A stretch of DNA of 64,000 nt from JAIQFF01 sp963788505 (GTDB lineage Bacteria > Acidobacteriota > Terriglobia > Terriglobales > Acidobacteriaceae): contig CAWBGY010000014.1 in the NCBI GenBank assembly GCA_963788505.1, forward strand, positions 62,001 through 126,000, given 5' to 3'. The position numbers and the translations under genes were made by a program. Below are positions 33,960 through 43,899 of this stretch, piece after piece. Within the stretch, counting starts at the first letter, position 1, and the number at the start of each line of letters is the position of its first letter. The notes below the pieces were generated by a model. That model made no database searches. It worked only from the letters and a program-made list of their open reading frames with translations, and was not told the DNA's origin.

Positions 33960-36900
33960 CTAAGGCTGGACCGTGACCTCGACCAGGTTGTCGTCCGGCA
34001 CGCGATCGATCAGCAACAGCAGCGGATCAATTCCGGCCTTGTCCGGCTTTTCATCTGTGGTGAAAGTGTAAGTCGCCTTGCCGCTGATCATGTGCACCCG
34101 TTCGCGGTGCAGGACTTTGCCAAAGCGCTTGCCCTTTTCCGGTGCCGCCAATGCTCCTACTTCGATCCAGTCATCCACCGGGACTTCGGTTTCGTTGCCT
34201 TTTTCGTCGGCTTTGAATTTGTGCGCCTCAGTTTCGACCGTGACCAGGTACTTGCCGTCCGGGCCTTTGTGGGCGGTCGCGGTCACGGCGCGATTGGAAA
34301 ATAGCGTGATGTCATAGAACAGGTCCTGGATCAAGTACTGGAGCTGCGGCGGCGTTTCTTCGCGCAGCGCGTCTACCAGCGCATACGACGTGGGATACGG
34401 AGGCGGCTGGTATCCATACTTGTCCAGCACCTTGCGCAGTGCGCGGTTCACCGCTTCTTCGCCGATCATTTCGCGCAGGTAATACATCACGACGCTGCCT
34501 TTGCGATAGTGGATGTATCCCTGCGACGCCTCCACCCGCAACAATGGACGCTCCTTGAGCAGCTCGGCGCCGCGCGAACGCAGATAATTGTCCATTTCGT
34601 ATTGCATGAACTTGCGCATGGTGTCGCGGCCATATTCCTTTTCCATGGTCATCAACGCCGAGTACTGGGCCAGCGTCTCCGACAACAACGTCGCCCCTTG
34701 CATGTTCGCTCCCACCACCTGGTGGGCCCACCATTGGTGTGCCATCTCGTGCGCCACTACGTAAAAGACCATGTCGATGTCATCCGGCTTCTCGATACTG
34801 GCGATGAAGCCGATGGACTCGGAGTACGGCATGGTTCCGGGAAAGGCCTCGGCGAAGCTGGCCAGGCGCGGAAATTCGATGATGCGGGCTTCCTTCTGGG
34901 GATAGGGACCGAAGTTCTTCGTATAGTACGCAAAAGACTTCTTCACCGAGTTCAGCATCTTGGGCACATTCCAGGGATGCTCTTTGAGGTAATACACCTC
35001 GATGTGGATGCCATTCCACTCGCTGCGGGCGACCTCGTAGCGCGCGGACAGAAATGAGTAGTAGTTCAGCGCGAAGTGGTCGAGCTTGTACTGGAAATAA
35101 CGGCGCCCATTTTCGTTCCACTCCCGTAGCAGCGAACCCGGAGCAATCGCGATCTGGTCGGGCGACGTGCTGATCACGGTCTCGACATTCACCCAGTCAG
35201 AGTTATTGATGACGTAGCTGTCGCGGCAGTCCGCGACGCAGTTCTGCTCGAGCGCCGGCATCAGGTCTTTTTCCTTGAGTCCGAAGCGCTTGCGTTTGTT
35301 CTTGTCGTCCAATTCGTTGCCGGGCTGGTAGCCGATCTGGGGAACGATCTGGCTATGAATGAAGGTGCCATTCGGCAGAACGGCGCGGTTGGTCAGCCTG
35401 TTTTCAAAGCCTCGAACCCGGGTTTGCATGGTGAATTGCATCACCCGGGACTCGCCGGGCTGCATGGGAGTGGTCAAAGCGTAAATCTGGTAGTACAAAC
35501 GCGGGTCATCCTGCGAAAGCTTCGCGCCGGGGATCTCGATCGTGGTCTGATAATCCTTGTCCAGCGTGAAATGGATTTCGGTCAGCGGCTGGGACGTCTG
35601 GTTCACGATGGTTTGCTGGCCGCGCATGGTCATGTTTCGCGATTCCGGATAGAGGTCGATCGCATACTTCACGTCCGTGACCCGGGGCTCGGGCTGCTTC
35701 TCGAATTTCTTGTAGGTCTTCTCGTAGTCCGCCTGCAGGCGATCGTTGTCGTTTTCGCTCCGCACCGTGTTCAGGACTTTGGTGTTGTAAAAGATCCAGC
35801 ATCCGGTGGCGACAAAAACGATCGCGGCCGCGAAAGCTATCAAACGTATGGCTCCATGGAATCGCAAACGCGCGTTCCTGATCCTGCTCGGCCAGCTGGT
35901 TTCGCGTCCGCGCTGCCAGAGCAGAATGGTGGCGACCGCCAGGAGAATGCAAAACGCCTTCCAGTACAGCATGAACCAGGCCCAGCTCTCGAGGAACGGA
36001 CCGTATCCGTAGAAATCCGAGTAGGTCATGGTCTGGGCTTGCCCGAACTGGACCAGATACGTGGCGATGTGCAGGGGCCGCCAGATAAACGTGGTCAGGA
36101 TAAGGAAAGCGATATATCCGAAATAGCCGACGTATTTATTGGGTGAGATGACATGAATAAAAAACGCAAGGATGGCCAGAAAGGTAAACAGGAGCAGATC
36201 GATTCCAAACAGGTTCGCGACATATAGCCCGACCTGGTAACGGTGATATCCGTGGAAGAACTGCACCAGGAGCGCCGCGCACATGACCACGGCCAGAATG
36301 ATCACGATGCTGCTCATCAGGGCCGTGAGCTTGGCCAGATAAGTAGGCCACTCCGGGTGGGGCAGTGCGTCATGCACTTCGTCAGTCCCGCTGTCTCGCT
36401 CCTCCCACGCCAGAACTCCCGCAAAATAGGTGATCATGGCGATCAGAAACAGGTAGAGCGTGCCCGCAATCACCTCGAGCAGACGGTAGGTCACCGGCAA
36501 GAACGTATTTCCAAAGCCCTCGGTGTTGCTGTAAATCAGGGCAGGCACGCAGTTCAGCAGGGCGAAAGCGGTGATCACGATGAACGATGTCGTCTTGACC
36601 AGCCGCTTGAACTCAATCTTCACCGTGCCCCAGAACTGCAACCATTCCGCCCCCACGCCGAAATTCCGGGCGGCCGCGGGAATCGCCGTACTGGTAATCG
36701 AAACGCTCTCCTGGGCCTTGAGCTTTTTCTTCCTTGGACTCCTTTCAGCAAAGCTGAACCGCCAGTAGGCGAAGGCAAAGATGGCCGCGCCCACACCCAG
36801 CCAGATCAGCCGGTTCCACAGCAGGTATCCGGAGTAGCCGACGGAGAGGGTGTTCTTTTCGGCCACAGTCCAGTATTTGGTTGCGTACAGAAAGGGATCG

Positions 36901-37550
36901 ATGCCGAAGGGATCGATCAGCGCCGCCAGTTTCTGATTTTTCAGGTCGCTGGTGAAAACCTGAGAAATTCCATACCCCGCCAGCAGCGCCAGGCTGCCCA
37001 GAAACGAAACCACCGTGCTCCGGGTCAGCACCGCGATGGCAAAGATAACGGCCGCGATGAACAGGGTGTTGGGGACGGCAAAAACAAGAATTGCCTTCCA
37101 GTGGGCGGCCCACACCACCGGTCCCCAGCGTTCCGCGTCCACCCAGGGCATGTACTTTGCGGCCAGAATTCCGACGGAAACACCTAGCAACGGTATCACC
37201 GCGATCAGAGCCGAACCCAGAAAGCGTCCGCCCAGGTAATCCAGTTTGCGAATAGGGGTGCTGAACAGGATCTGGTGGGTATTGTGGGCAAAGTCGCGCG
37301 AAGCGGCCGAGTTCACGAAGGCCGTCGTCATCAGCAGGGTCAGCAAACTGCAAATGGCGTAGAAGTTTTCCACCACCCAGGGCGCGTTGCGATAGGTGTT
37401 TTTCAGCGAGCTGCCTACGGTGATCTGGTCGCTGCTGGCGGCGCCAAAAAACATCAGGGCCACAATCAGGAAAAACACCCACAGCATCCACGAGCGCAGC
37501 CAGAAACGGACCTCGAAGGTAAAAAAGTGTTTGAACATGGCTGGTCTCAT
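33960..37550 (-). CDS. ABC transporter permease fused to M1-family metallopeptidase
   Basis: A 1196-residue protein. The N-terminal half (about 1-590) is an ABC-2 type permease with about twelve hydrophobic helices in two sets. The C-terminal half is an M1 aminopeptidase-like domain with the zinc motif HEMAHQWW at 934-941 and the third zinc ligand Glu in LLSETLAQY, plus RVRGFENRLTN-type N-terminal beta domain. The peptidase would lie outside the cytoplasmic membrane. Similar fusions are typical of Acidobacteriota and Bacteroidetes and their substrates are unknown. It overlaps the upstream ATPase gene by 4 bp (ATGA at 37547-37550), so the two form one exporter. A GAMEN-type exopeptidase motif was not clear. 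Confidence 0.88.
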   Translation of the reverse strand: MRPAMFKHFFTFEVRFWLRSWMLWVFFLIVALMFFGAASSDQITVGSSLKNTYRNAPWVVENFYAICSLLTLLMTTAFVNSAASRDFAHNTHQILFSTPIRKLDYLGGRFLGSALIAVIPLLGVSVGILAAKYMPWVDAERWGPVVWAAHWKAILVFAVPNTLFIAAVIFAIAVLTRSTVVSFLGSLALLAGYGISQVFTSDLKNQKLAALIDPFGIDPFLYATKYWTVAEKNTLSVGYSGYLLWNRLIWLGVGAAIFAFAYWRFSFAERSPRKKKLKAQESVSITSTAIPAAARNFGVGAEWLQFWGTVKIEFKRLVKTTSFIVITAFALLNCVPALIYSNTEGFGNTFLPVTYRLLEVIAGTLYLFLIAMITYFAGVLAWEERDSGTDEVHDALPHPEWPTYLAKLTALMSSIVIILAVVMCAALLVQFFHGYHRYQVGLYVANLFGIDLLLFTFLAILAFFIHVISPNKYVGYFGYIAFLILTTFIWRPLHIATYLVQFGQAQTMTYSDFYGYGPFLESWAWFMLYWKAFCILLAVATILLWQRGRETSWPSRIRNARLRFHGAIRLIAFAAAIVFVATGCWIFYNTKVLNTVRSENDNDRLQADYEKTYKKFEKQPEPRVTDVKYAIDLYPESRNMTMRGQQTIVNQTSQPLTEIHFTLDKDYQTTIEIPGAKLSQDDPRLYYQIYALTTPMQPGESRVMQFTMQTRVRGFENRLTNRAVLPNGTFIHSQIVPQIGYQPGNELDDKNKRKRFGLKEKDLMPALEQNCVADCRDSYVINNSDWVNVETVISTSPDQIAIAPGSLLREWNENGRRYFQYKLDHFALNYYSFLSARYEVARSEWNGIHIEVYYLKEHPWNVPKMLNSVKKSFAYYTKNFGPYPQKEARIIEFPRLASFAEAFPGTMPYSESIGFIASIEKPDDIDMVFYVVAHEMAHQWWAHQVVGANMQGATLLSETLAQYSALMTMEKEYGRDTMRKFMQYEMDNYLRSRGAELLKERPLLRVEASQGYIHYRKGSVVMYYLREMIGEEAVNRALRKVLDKYGYQPPPYPTSYALVDALREETPPQLQYLIQDLFYDITLFSNRAVTATAHKGPDGKYLVTVETEAHKFKADEKGNETEVPVDDWIEVGALAAPEKGKRFGKVLHRERVHMISGKATYTFTTDEKPDKAGIDPLLLLIDRVPDDNLVEVTVQP

Positions 37551-38419
37551 GCGATCCCGGAAATGCGGCTGAAGAAGACGTCTTCGAGGTCCGCGCTCAC
37601 CGGAGTGAAGCCATCGCCGGGATTTTCGGCCGAATAGATGTGGATGAGCGGCTTGCCCGCAATCAGCTTGCTGGAGATGACGCGATAACGCTGCTCATAA
37701 TCTTTGACCTGGGCCTTGGCCACCGATTTCTGCCAGATGCGTCCTTCGAGCGCCTTGACCGCCTCGCTGGGAGCGCCGGCAAACAGCACCTTGCCTTCGT
37801 GAATGATGGCCATGTTGGTGCAAAGCTCCATTACGTCTTCCACGATGTGCGTAGAGAGGATCACGATGACGTCTTCGCCGATCTCGGAGAGCAGACTGTA
37901 GAAGCGGTTGCGCTCCCCCGGATCGAGCCCGGCGGTCGGCTCATCCACGATCAGCAGGCGCGGATTGCCGAGCAGGGCCTGCGCGATGCCAAAACGCTGT
38001 CGCATGCCGCCCGAAAATCCGGACAGCGCCTTCTTGCGATGTTCGTAGAGATTGGTGCGATGCAGCAGCGCCTCGACGGTTTCTTTGCGCTGCTTCGAGT
38101 CGGTGATCCCCTTCAGCAGCGCCAGGTGGCCCAGCATTTCCTGCGCCGAGGTGCGGGGATAAACCCCAAACTCCTGGGGAAGATATCCCAGCGTCTTGCG
38201 CAGCTCATGCTTCTGCCGCAACACGTCCAGCGTTCCCAGGTGGATCTGCCCGCTGTCCGGCTCCTGCAGCGTCGCGATGGTGCGCATCAACGTGGACTTG
38301 CCCGCGCCGTTCGGGCCCAGCAACCCATACATGCCCACAGGAATGGTCAGGGAGACGTTATCCAGCGCACGCACGCCGTTTTTATAGACTTTGGATAAAT
38401 TTTGAATCTGCAATTCCAC
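37547..38419 (-). CDS. ABC transporter ATP-binding protein
   Basis: A 290-residue ATPase with Walker A GPNGAGKST (35-43), signature SGGMRQ (136-141), Walker B LLIVDEP (155-161) and a switch His in LSTHIVED. The last 70 residues form the extra C-terminal domain common in ABC-2 exporter ATPases. It is translationally coupled to the permease/peptidase gene that follows and should energise it at the inner face of the membrane. The substrate is not predictable. Confidence 0.93.
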   Translation of the reverse strand: MELQIQNLSKVYKNGVRALDNVSLTIPVGMYGLLGPNGAGKSTLMRTIATLQEPDSGQIHLGTLDVLRQKHELRKTLGYLPQEFGVYPRTSAQEMLGHLALLKGITDSKQRKETVEALLHRTNLYEHRKKALSGFSGGMRQRFGIAQALLGNPRLLIVDEPTAGLDPGERNRFYSLLSEIGEDVIVILSTHIVEDVMELCTNMAIIHEGKVLFAGAPSEAVKALEGRIWQKSVAKAQVKDYEQRYRVISSKLIAGKPLIHIYSAENPGDGFTPVSADLEDVFFSRISGIA

Positions 38420-38837
38420 GAAGGTTCGCTCCTAGGGACGCCGTAGCGCCCTCGAACTCAATACGTTGCCGTCAGCCGAATGGTTCCCCTGCCTACAAGA
38501 AGCATACGGGCGCGGGGAGGTTGGCGATTCTGTACTGTCGTTCCCAGGTTGTCAAGCGACCAGAATCCTCTCCTCTCATGTCATCCTGAGCGAAGCTAAA
38601 TGTTTCGCTCGCGAAACGTTTAGCGGAGTCGAAGGACCTCTATAAGCGGGTGATTCCCTGGTGAGGTAGGGGTCCCTCGACTTGCTCTCACCGCGCCAGC
38701 GCGGCTCGAACCGCGCTCGGGATGACTCGGCGTTTAAAAGGCTCCAAAAGGCTCATCCCGCCGCTTGCCGCACCCTCAACCCCACCTGTAGCATAGAGAT
38801 TCACGGCATTCTTTCCCTGCAACTCAGGAGACTTTTT
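38420..38837. other. Intergenic region with large inverted repeat
   Basis: Divergent promoters for the ABC operon and the aldehyde dehydrogenase. It holds an inverted pair: GTCATCCTGAGCG (38580-38592) with CGCTCGGGATGAC (38714-38726), and inside it GTCGAAGGACC with GGTCCCTCGAC. Between the arms is GTTTCGCTCGCGAAAC. The first ATG upstream of the aldehyde dehydrogenase lies in this repeat and is not the true start. Confidence 0.6.
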
Positions 38838-40376
38838 ATGGCAACCGATACACTGACCAGCCCGCCCGCGCTCGGCAGCAGCACTGCACCCAAGGTTTAC
38901 AAGAACTTTATCGACGGCGAGTGGGTGGAATCCTCGACCGGAGAGACCTTCGAAAATCGCAATCCCGCCGATACCCGCGACGTGGTCGGCATCTTCCAGA
39001 AATCCGCGAAAGCCGACGTGGACGCGGCGGTTGAAGCCGCTCGCCAGGCCTTCGCCAAATGGCGTCTGGTGCCAGCCCCGCGCCGCGCCGAAATCGTCTT
39101 TCGCGCCGGTGAGATGCTGCTGGAGCGCAAGGAGGAATATTCCCGCGACATGACCCGGGAGATGGGCAAGGTCCTCAAAGAAACCCGCGGCGACACCCAG
39201 GAAGCCATCGACACGGCTTACTACTTTGCCGGCGAGGGCCGCCGCATGTTTGGGCCCACCACGCCATCGGAGTTGCCCAACAAGTTCGCCATGGCAGTGC
39301 GAACTCCTATCGGCGTCTGCGGCATGATCACGCCGTGGAATTTCCCCATGGCGATTCCGTCGTGGAAGCTTCTTCCCGCCATCGTTTGTGGCAACACCTG
39401 CGTGATCAAGCCGGCCCAGGACACGCCGCTTTCCACGTACAACCTGGTGCGCACGCTGTCCGATGCGGGCGTCCCCAAGGGCGTGATCAATATCGTCAGT
39501 GGATTCGGTCCGATGGTAGGCGGACCGCTGATGGAGCATCCCGAGGTCCGCGCCATCTCGCTGACTGGTTCCACCGCCGTCGGGCGCATTGTCGGCACCA
39601 CGGCTGCCAAGAGTTTCAAACACTGCTCGCTGGAACTGGGCGGCAAGAATCCCATGATCGTGCTGGACGACGCTAACCTCGAACTCGCCATTGAAGGCGG
39701 CCTCTGGGGCGGCTTCGGCACCACCGGCCAGCGCTGCACCGCCACCAGCCGCATCATCGTGCAAAAGGGCGTCTACGCCGAATTTGTTGAGCGCTACGTC
39801 GATCGCGCCAAGCGGTTGAAAGTCGGTAACGGCCTGGACGAAAGCACCGATATGGGCCCGGCCATTAACGAGGCCCAGCTCAAGACCGACCTCAGCTACG
39901 TGGAAATCGGCAAATCCGAAGGCGCGAAAATGAAGTGCGGCGGCAACCGCCTCGACCAGGGCGAATACCAGCACGGCTACTTCATGGAGCCGACGGTGTT
40001 CGTCGATGTTGATCCCAAGATGCGCATTGCCCAGGAGGAAATTTTCGGCCCGGTGGTGTCCATCATCCCCTGCGAAGATCTGGAAGACGCGATCGCCATC
40101 GCCAACGGAATCGAGTACGGGCTGTCGTCCGCGCTTTACACCAAGGACGTGAACAAGGCGTTCGTCGCCATGCGCGATCTCCACGCCGGCATCACCTACA
40201 TCAATGCACCCACCATCGGCGCCGAAGTGCATTTGCCGTTCGGCGGCGTCAAGGCCACGGGCAACGGCCATCGCGAAGGTGGCATGGGCGCGATTGATTT
40301 CTATACCGAATGGAAGGCGGTGTACGTGGATTACTCCGACCGCCTGCAGAAAGCGCAGATCGACAGGGTAGAGTAA
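38838..40376 (+). CDS. NAD(P)-dependent aldehyde dehydrogenase
   Basis: A 512-residue protein from ATG 38838, which has CAGGAG upstream; a 52-codon longer frame is rejected because it runs through repeats. Catalytic residues are Asn168 (TPWNFP), Glu266 (LELGGKNP) and Cys300 (GQRCTATS). The GQRCTATSR context and FENRNPADT start resemble alpha-ketoglutarate semialdehyde dehydrogenases of sugar-acid pathways, but the substrate is uncertain. It oxidises an aldehyde to an acid with NAD(P). An aminotransferase follows after 122 bp on the same strand. Confidence 0.92.
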   Translation: MATDTLTSPPALGSSTAPKVYKNFIDGEWVESSTGETFENRNPADTRDVVGIFQKSAKADVDAAVEAARQAFAKWRLVPAPRRAEIVFRAGEMLLERKEEYSRDMTREMGKVLKETRGDTQEAIDTAYYFAGEGRRMFGPTTPSELPNKFAMAVRTPIGVCGMITPWNFPMAIPSWKLLPAIVCGNTCVIKPAQDTPLSTYNLVRTLSDAGVPKGVINIVSGFGPMVGGPLMEHPEVRAISLTGSTAVGRIVGTTAAKSFKHCSLELGGKNPMIVLDDANLELAIEGGLWGGFGTTGQRCTATSRIIVQKGVYAEFVERYVDRAKRLKVGNGLDESTDMGPAINEAQLKTDLSYVEIGKSEGAKMKCGGNRLDQGEYQHGYFMEPTVFVDVDPKMRIAQEEIFGPVVSIIPCEDLEDAIAIANGIEYGLSSALYTKDVNKAFVAMRDLHAGITYINAPTIGAEVHLPFGGVKATGNGHREGGMGAIDFYTEWKAVYVDYSDRLQKAQIDRVE

Positions 40377-40380
40377 AGCC

Positions 40381-40412
40381 GGTCGTTGGTCGTTGGCCTT
40401 TGGTCGTTGGCT
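40381..40412 (+). repeat. TTGGTCG heptamer array
   Basis: Four degenerate copies immediately after the aldehyde dehydrogenase stop codon, followed at 40437-40489 by the CTTTGCG/GCAAAG repeat type. Confidence 0.75.
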
Positions 40413-40498
40413 ACCCAGTGCGCAGGAAGGGATTCCTTCGCGAACTTTGCGGTGGTCTTTGCGCCCTTTGCGGTTAAAAGCTTTTTAGACGGAGCCCG

Positions 40499-41716
40499 AT
40501 GCCCAGCACGCAAATCCGCGAAGTCCCAGCCGCCCAGCGCCTGGACAACGTCCGCTATGCCATTCGCGATCTGGCGTGCATTGCGGACGAGGTCACCAGA
40601 CAAGGCCACAAGGTCCTTCCACTCAACGTAGGCGATCCCAACATCTTCGATTTCAAAACTCCGCCGCATCTGATCGAAGCCGTACACAAAGCGATGCGGG
40701 AAGGTAAGAACGGCTACGCTCCATCCCCGGGCATCCCGGAAGCCCTGCAAGCAATCCGCGACGAAGCCGCGCGCAAAGGCATTACCACGGTGCAGGACGC
40801 ATTCGTGACTTCAGGCGCGAGCGAGGCTGTAGACGTCTGTCTTAGCGCCCTGATCAATCCCGGCGAGCACATTCTTACCCCCAGCCCGGACTACCCGCTC
40901 TACTCCGCGGTACTGTGCAAGCTCGGCATCGCGGTCACGCCGTACGACCTGAACGAGGACGACGGCTGGCAGCCTGACTTGATCGACGTCCAGCGCAAAA
41001 TCAATGCCCGCACCCGTGCCATCGTTCTGATCAATCCCAACAACCCCACCGGCGCGGTCTGCTCCCGCCGCATGCTGGAACAACTGGCTGAGCTGGCGCG
41101 TCGCAACCACCTGGTCATCTTCGCGGACGAGATTTACGACAAGCTGATTCTGGATGAAGGTGAAACCGTCCCGCACACTTCGATCGCGGCCGTCGCCCCC
41201 GATGTGCCGGTCGTGACGTTCGGTGGACTGTCAAAAAATTATCTGGCTCCGGGCTGGCGTATCGGGTGGGGCGTCGTCAGCGGCGACGCGGCCGCCGTGA
41301 AGCCGTACATCGAGGGCATTCACCGCCTGCTGCGCGCCCGACTGTGCGCCAATCATCCTGAACAGTACGCCATCAAACCCGCTCTGGACGGGCCTCAGGA
41401 CCATCTCACCGAGGTCCGCAGCAAGCTGCGCGCCCGCCGCGATCTCACCGTCGAGTGGTGCAATTCAACTCCGCGCCTGAGCTGTGTCGCTCCGCGCGGC
41501 GCGTTCTACGCCTTTCCTCGCATTGACATCAAGGAAGGGGACGACGTCTTCGTCAAGGAATTGTGCCGGGAAAAACACGTGCTGGTGGTCCACGGTTCCG
41601 GCTTCGGACAAAAAGCCGGCACCCGCCACTTCCGCATTGTGTTCCTTCCCGATGAGCCGACGTTGAGCAAGGCTTATCAATCCATCGGCGAGTTCATCGC
41701 GGAAAGATATCACTAG
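40499..41716 (+). CDS. Class I/II aminotransferase (AlaA-like)
   Basis: A 405-residue PLP enzyme. It has YAPSPGIPEALQAI near the N-terminus, INPNNPTGAV for the cofactor ring, FADEIYDKLI with the PLP-contacting Asp and Tyr, and the Schiff-base lysine in GGLSKNYLAPGWRIGW. The overall style resembles AlaA/alanine-pyruvate aminotransferases of the fold I family. It moves amino groups between an amino acid and a 2-oxo acid. The C-terminal arginine for carboxylate binding is in GTRHFRIVFLP. Likely cytoplasmic. Confidence 0.92.
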   Translation: MPSTQIREVPAAQRLDNVRYAIRDLACIADEVTRQGHKVLPLNVGDPNIFDFKTPPHLIEAVHKAMREGKNGYAPSPGIPEALQAIRDEAARKGITTVQDAFVTSGASEAVDVCLSALINPGEHILTPSPDYPLYSAVLCKLGIAVTPYDLNEDDGWQPDLIDVQRKINARTRAIVLINPNNPTGAVCSRRMLEQLAELARRNHLVIFADEIYDKLILDEGETVPHTSIAAVAPDVPVVTFGGLSKNYLAPGWRIGWGVVSGDAAAVKPYIEGIHRLLRARLCANHPEQYAIKPALDGPQDHLTEVRSKLRARRDLTVEWCNSTPRLSCVAPRGAFYAFPRIDIKEGDDVFVKELCREKHVLVVHGSGFGQKAGTRHFRIVFLPDEPTLSKAYQSIGEFIAERYH

Positions 41717-41722
41717 GCAATG

Positions 41723-41746
41723 TAGGCGCGAGCGTCCTCGCTCGTG
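41723..41746. repeat. GTAGGCGCGAGCG palindromic repeat
   Basis: GCGAGCG-TCCT-CGCTCG stem just after the aminotransferase stop. Relatives occur at 42954-43016, 51949-51980 and 63205-63277, all between genes. Confidence 0.7.
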
Positions 41747-41929
41747 CGGCAGTGCAACGGTCCGCGCCGGCTTCCCCGCCCTGTCTCTCCAAAAAACGGA
41801 GAGACGAGGACGGGGCACCCTCTTCGATGACATTTCTGCATCTTCGCCGTCGGCTTCCCCATCTAAAATTCCGTAACCTGAAGGCCCACTCTCAAAACTC
41901 ACTCCTATCCTGCATCTGAGGATCACAAT

Positions 41930-42940
41930 ATGAAAGCCGCGCAAGTCAGCAAGCCTGGTGGAAACTTCGAGGTGGTAGAGCGCCCGATTCCCGAGCCAGG
42001 TCGTGCTCAGGTCCGGATCAAGGTTGAGGCCTGCGGCGTCTGCCACAGCGATGCCATCGTGAAAGAGTCGGGCTTCCCCGGATTGCAATACCCGCGGGTG
42101 CCGGGCCACGAGATCGCCGGACGGATTGACGCGGTGGGGCCGGACGTCACGCAATGGAAACCCGGCCAGCGCGTGGGTGTGGGCTGGCATGGCGGGCACT
42201 GTTTCAAGTGCGATCCCTGCCGCCGGGGGCATTTCATTCTCTGCCAGTTCGAAAAGATTACTGGCATCAGTTACGACGGCGGCTATGCCGAGTATGTCGT
42301 AATCCCGGCCGAGGCGGTTGCGGCCATGCCCGACGAGCTTGCGGCGGAGGAGGCGGCGCCGCTGCTCTGCGCCGGCATCACCGTGTTCAATTCGATGCGC
42401 CACGCGGGAGCGACGGCGGGCGATCTGGTCGCGGTGCAGGGCATCGGCGGCCTCGGTCATCTGGGCGTTCAGTACGCGCGCCAGATGGGGTTCCGTACCG
42501 TCGCGATTGGCCGCGGCGCGGACAAAGAGGCCCTCGCCAAGAAACTGGGGGCGCATCACTACATTGACACGGATGCCGGCGCTCCCGCCGCCGCTTTGCA
42601 AGCTCTGGGAGGAGCGCGAGTAATCCTCGCCACCGCGCCCGATTCGAAGGCGATGTCAGCCCTGGTTGATGGGCTCGGCCCGGACGGAAAGCTGGTGATT
42701 GTTGGAGCCGGCACTGCGCCCCTTACTATCACTCCCCTGCAACTCATTTTTGGCCGCAAGGCAATCCGCGGATGGCCTTCCGGCACCGCCAAGGATTCCG
42801 AGGATACGTTGCAGTTCAGCTCGCTTTCCGGCGTCCGCCCCATGATCGAACGCTACCCGCTGGCAAAAGTCGCGGAAGCTTACGATCAGATGATCAGCGG
42901 ACGGGCCCGCTTCCGGGTCGTCCTCACCATGGGCCAGTAA
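41930..42940 (+). CDS. Zinc-dependent alcohol dehydrogenase (MDR family)
   Basis: A 336-residue medium-chain dehydrogenase. Catalytic zinc ligands lie at Cys35-x2-Cys38 region (EACGVCHSD) and His60-Glu61 (PGHE). Structural zinc cysteines are 91, 94, 97 and 105 (HCFKCDPCRRGHFILC). The Rossmann fold carries VQGIGGLGHLGVQYAR. It oxidises alcohols or reduces aldehydes with NAD(P). Stand-alone gene, convergent with an aldo/keto reductase. Confidence 0.92.
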   Translation: MKAAQVSKPGGNFEVVERPIPEPGRAQVRIKVEACGVCHSDAIVKESGFPGLQYPRVPGHEIAGRIDAVGPDVTQWKPGQRVGVGWHGGHCFKCDPCRRGHFILCQFEKITGISYDGGYAEYVVIPAEAVAAMPDELAAEEAAPLLCAGITVFNSMRHAGATAGDLVAVQGIGGLGHLGVQYARQMGFRTVAIGRGADKEALAKKLGAHHYIDTDAGAPAAALQALGGARVILATAPDSKAMSALVDGLGPDGKLVIVGAGTAPLTITPLQLIFGRKAIRGWPSGTAKDSEDTLQFSSLSGVRPMIERYPLAKVAEAYDQMISGRARFRVVLTMGQ

Positions 42941-42953
42941 TACTCGGCCAGTG

Positions 42954-43016
42954 TTGGCACAAGCGTTCTTGCTCGGGCATGGGTCAGCACGAGCGGGGAC
43001 GCTCGCGCCTACATCT
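42954..43016. repeat. Palindromic repeat between convergent genes
   Basis: One degenerate arm (GGCACAAGCGTTCTTGCTCG) and one regular arm (GCACGAGCGGGGACGCTCGC) of the GTAGGCGCGAGCG family, in inverted orientation. Confidence 0.65.
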
Positions 43017-43899
43017 ACCTTGTGAACGCCAGCTCCGGCACTCCCGCCAGCTCGCCAAACTCTTCCGCAGTCAAACGCAAGGACCCGGCGAGCATGTTTT
43101 CCTCCAGGTGTTCGAGGGACGAAGTTCCCGGAATCGGCAGCATCAGCGGGGAGCGCTGCAGCAACCACGCCAGCGCCACCTGCATGGATTTTGCTCCGTG
43201 GGCAGCCGCGATCCGCTGGACAATCTCCTTTGCAGCCTTGCCCGCGCCCAGCGGGAACCAGGGGATGAACGCGATTCCGTTCTGCTCGCAATAGTCCACC
43301 ACGTAATCCCACTCGCGGTCGGCGAAGCTGTAGCGATTCTGCACCGAAACGATGGGAACGACCTTGCGCGCCCGCTCGATGTGCTCCCGCGTCACATTGG
43401 ACAGGCCGATCAGGCGGATCTTCCCTTCGGACTGCAACTCAGCCAGCGTACCGACCGACGCCTCCAGAGACACAATCGGATCGGGAATATGCAACTGGTA
43501 CAGATCGATGCGGTCGCGGCGAAGTCTTTTCAAGCTGCCCTCGACCGCCTTGCGTAGATGATCCGGCGTGGCATCGTGCGCCCACAGGCCCGGTCCCGGA
43601 CGCACCCAGCCTCCCTTGGTTGCGATCACTAGATCGCTGGGGTAAGGCGAAAGCGCCTCGGCGATCAGTTCCTCGCTCACCTCGGGACCGTAAGAGTCAG
43701 CCGTGTCGATGAAATTTACACCCAGCTCAACCGCCCGGCGCAAGACGGCAAGCGCGGCTGATCGATCCTTGGGAGGCCCCCAGATTCCCGCTCCGGTGAG
43801 ACGCATCGCTCCATAGCCCAAACGACGAACGGTCAATTCGCCGCCGAGCGTCACGGTTCCTGCTGCCTTAGAGTTTGAAACCTTCGCGTGATCACTCAC
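43015..43899 (-). CDS. Aldo/keto reductase
   Basis: A 294-residue TIM-barrel oxidoreductase. Family marks are GYGAMRLTG at the start, FIDTADSYGPEVSEELI (catalytic Asp and Tyr), LVIATKGG (catalytic Lys), DLYQLHIPDP (catalytic His) and IPGTSSLEHLEENM for NADPH phosphate binding. It reduces carbonyl compounds with NADPH. The start lies 5 residues before SNSKAAG and could be either ATG nearby. Confidence 0.92.
   Translation of the reverse strand: MSDHAKVSNSKAAGTVTLGGELTVRRLGYGAMRLTGAGIWGPPKDRSAALAVLRRAVELGVNFIDTADSYGPEVSEELIAEALSPYPSDLVIATKGGWVRPGPGLWAHDATPDHLRKAVEGSLKRLRRDRIDLYQLHIPDPIVSLEASVGTLAELQSEGKIRLIGLSNVTREHIERARKVVPIVSVQNRYSFADREWDYVVDYCEQNGIAFIPWFPLGAGKAAKEIVQRIAAAHGAKSMQVALAWLLQRSPLMLPIPGTSSLEHLEENMLAGSLRLTAEEFGELAGVPELAFTR

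Noticed and set aside
38688..40271. 527-codon frame antisense to the aldehyde dehydrogenase
   Set aside because: Shadow of a strongly coding gene; no family features.
41723..41760. Intrinsic terminator after the aminotransferase
   Set aside because: The hairpin is not followed by a T-run; treated as a repeat element instead.
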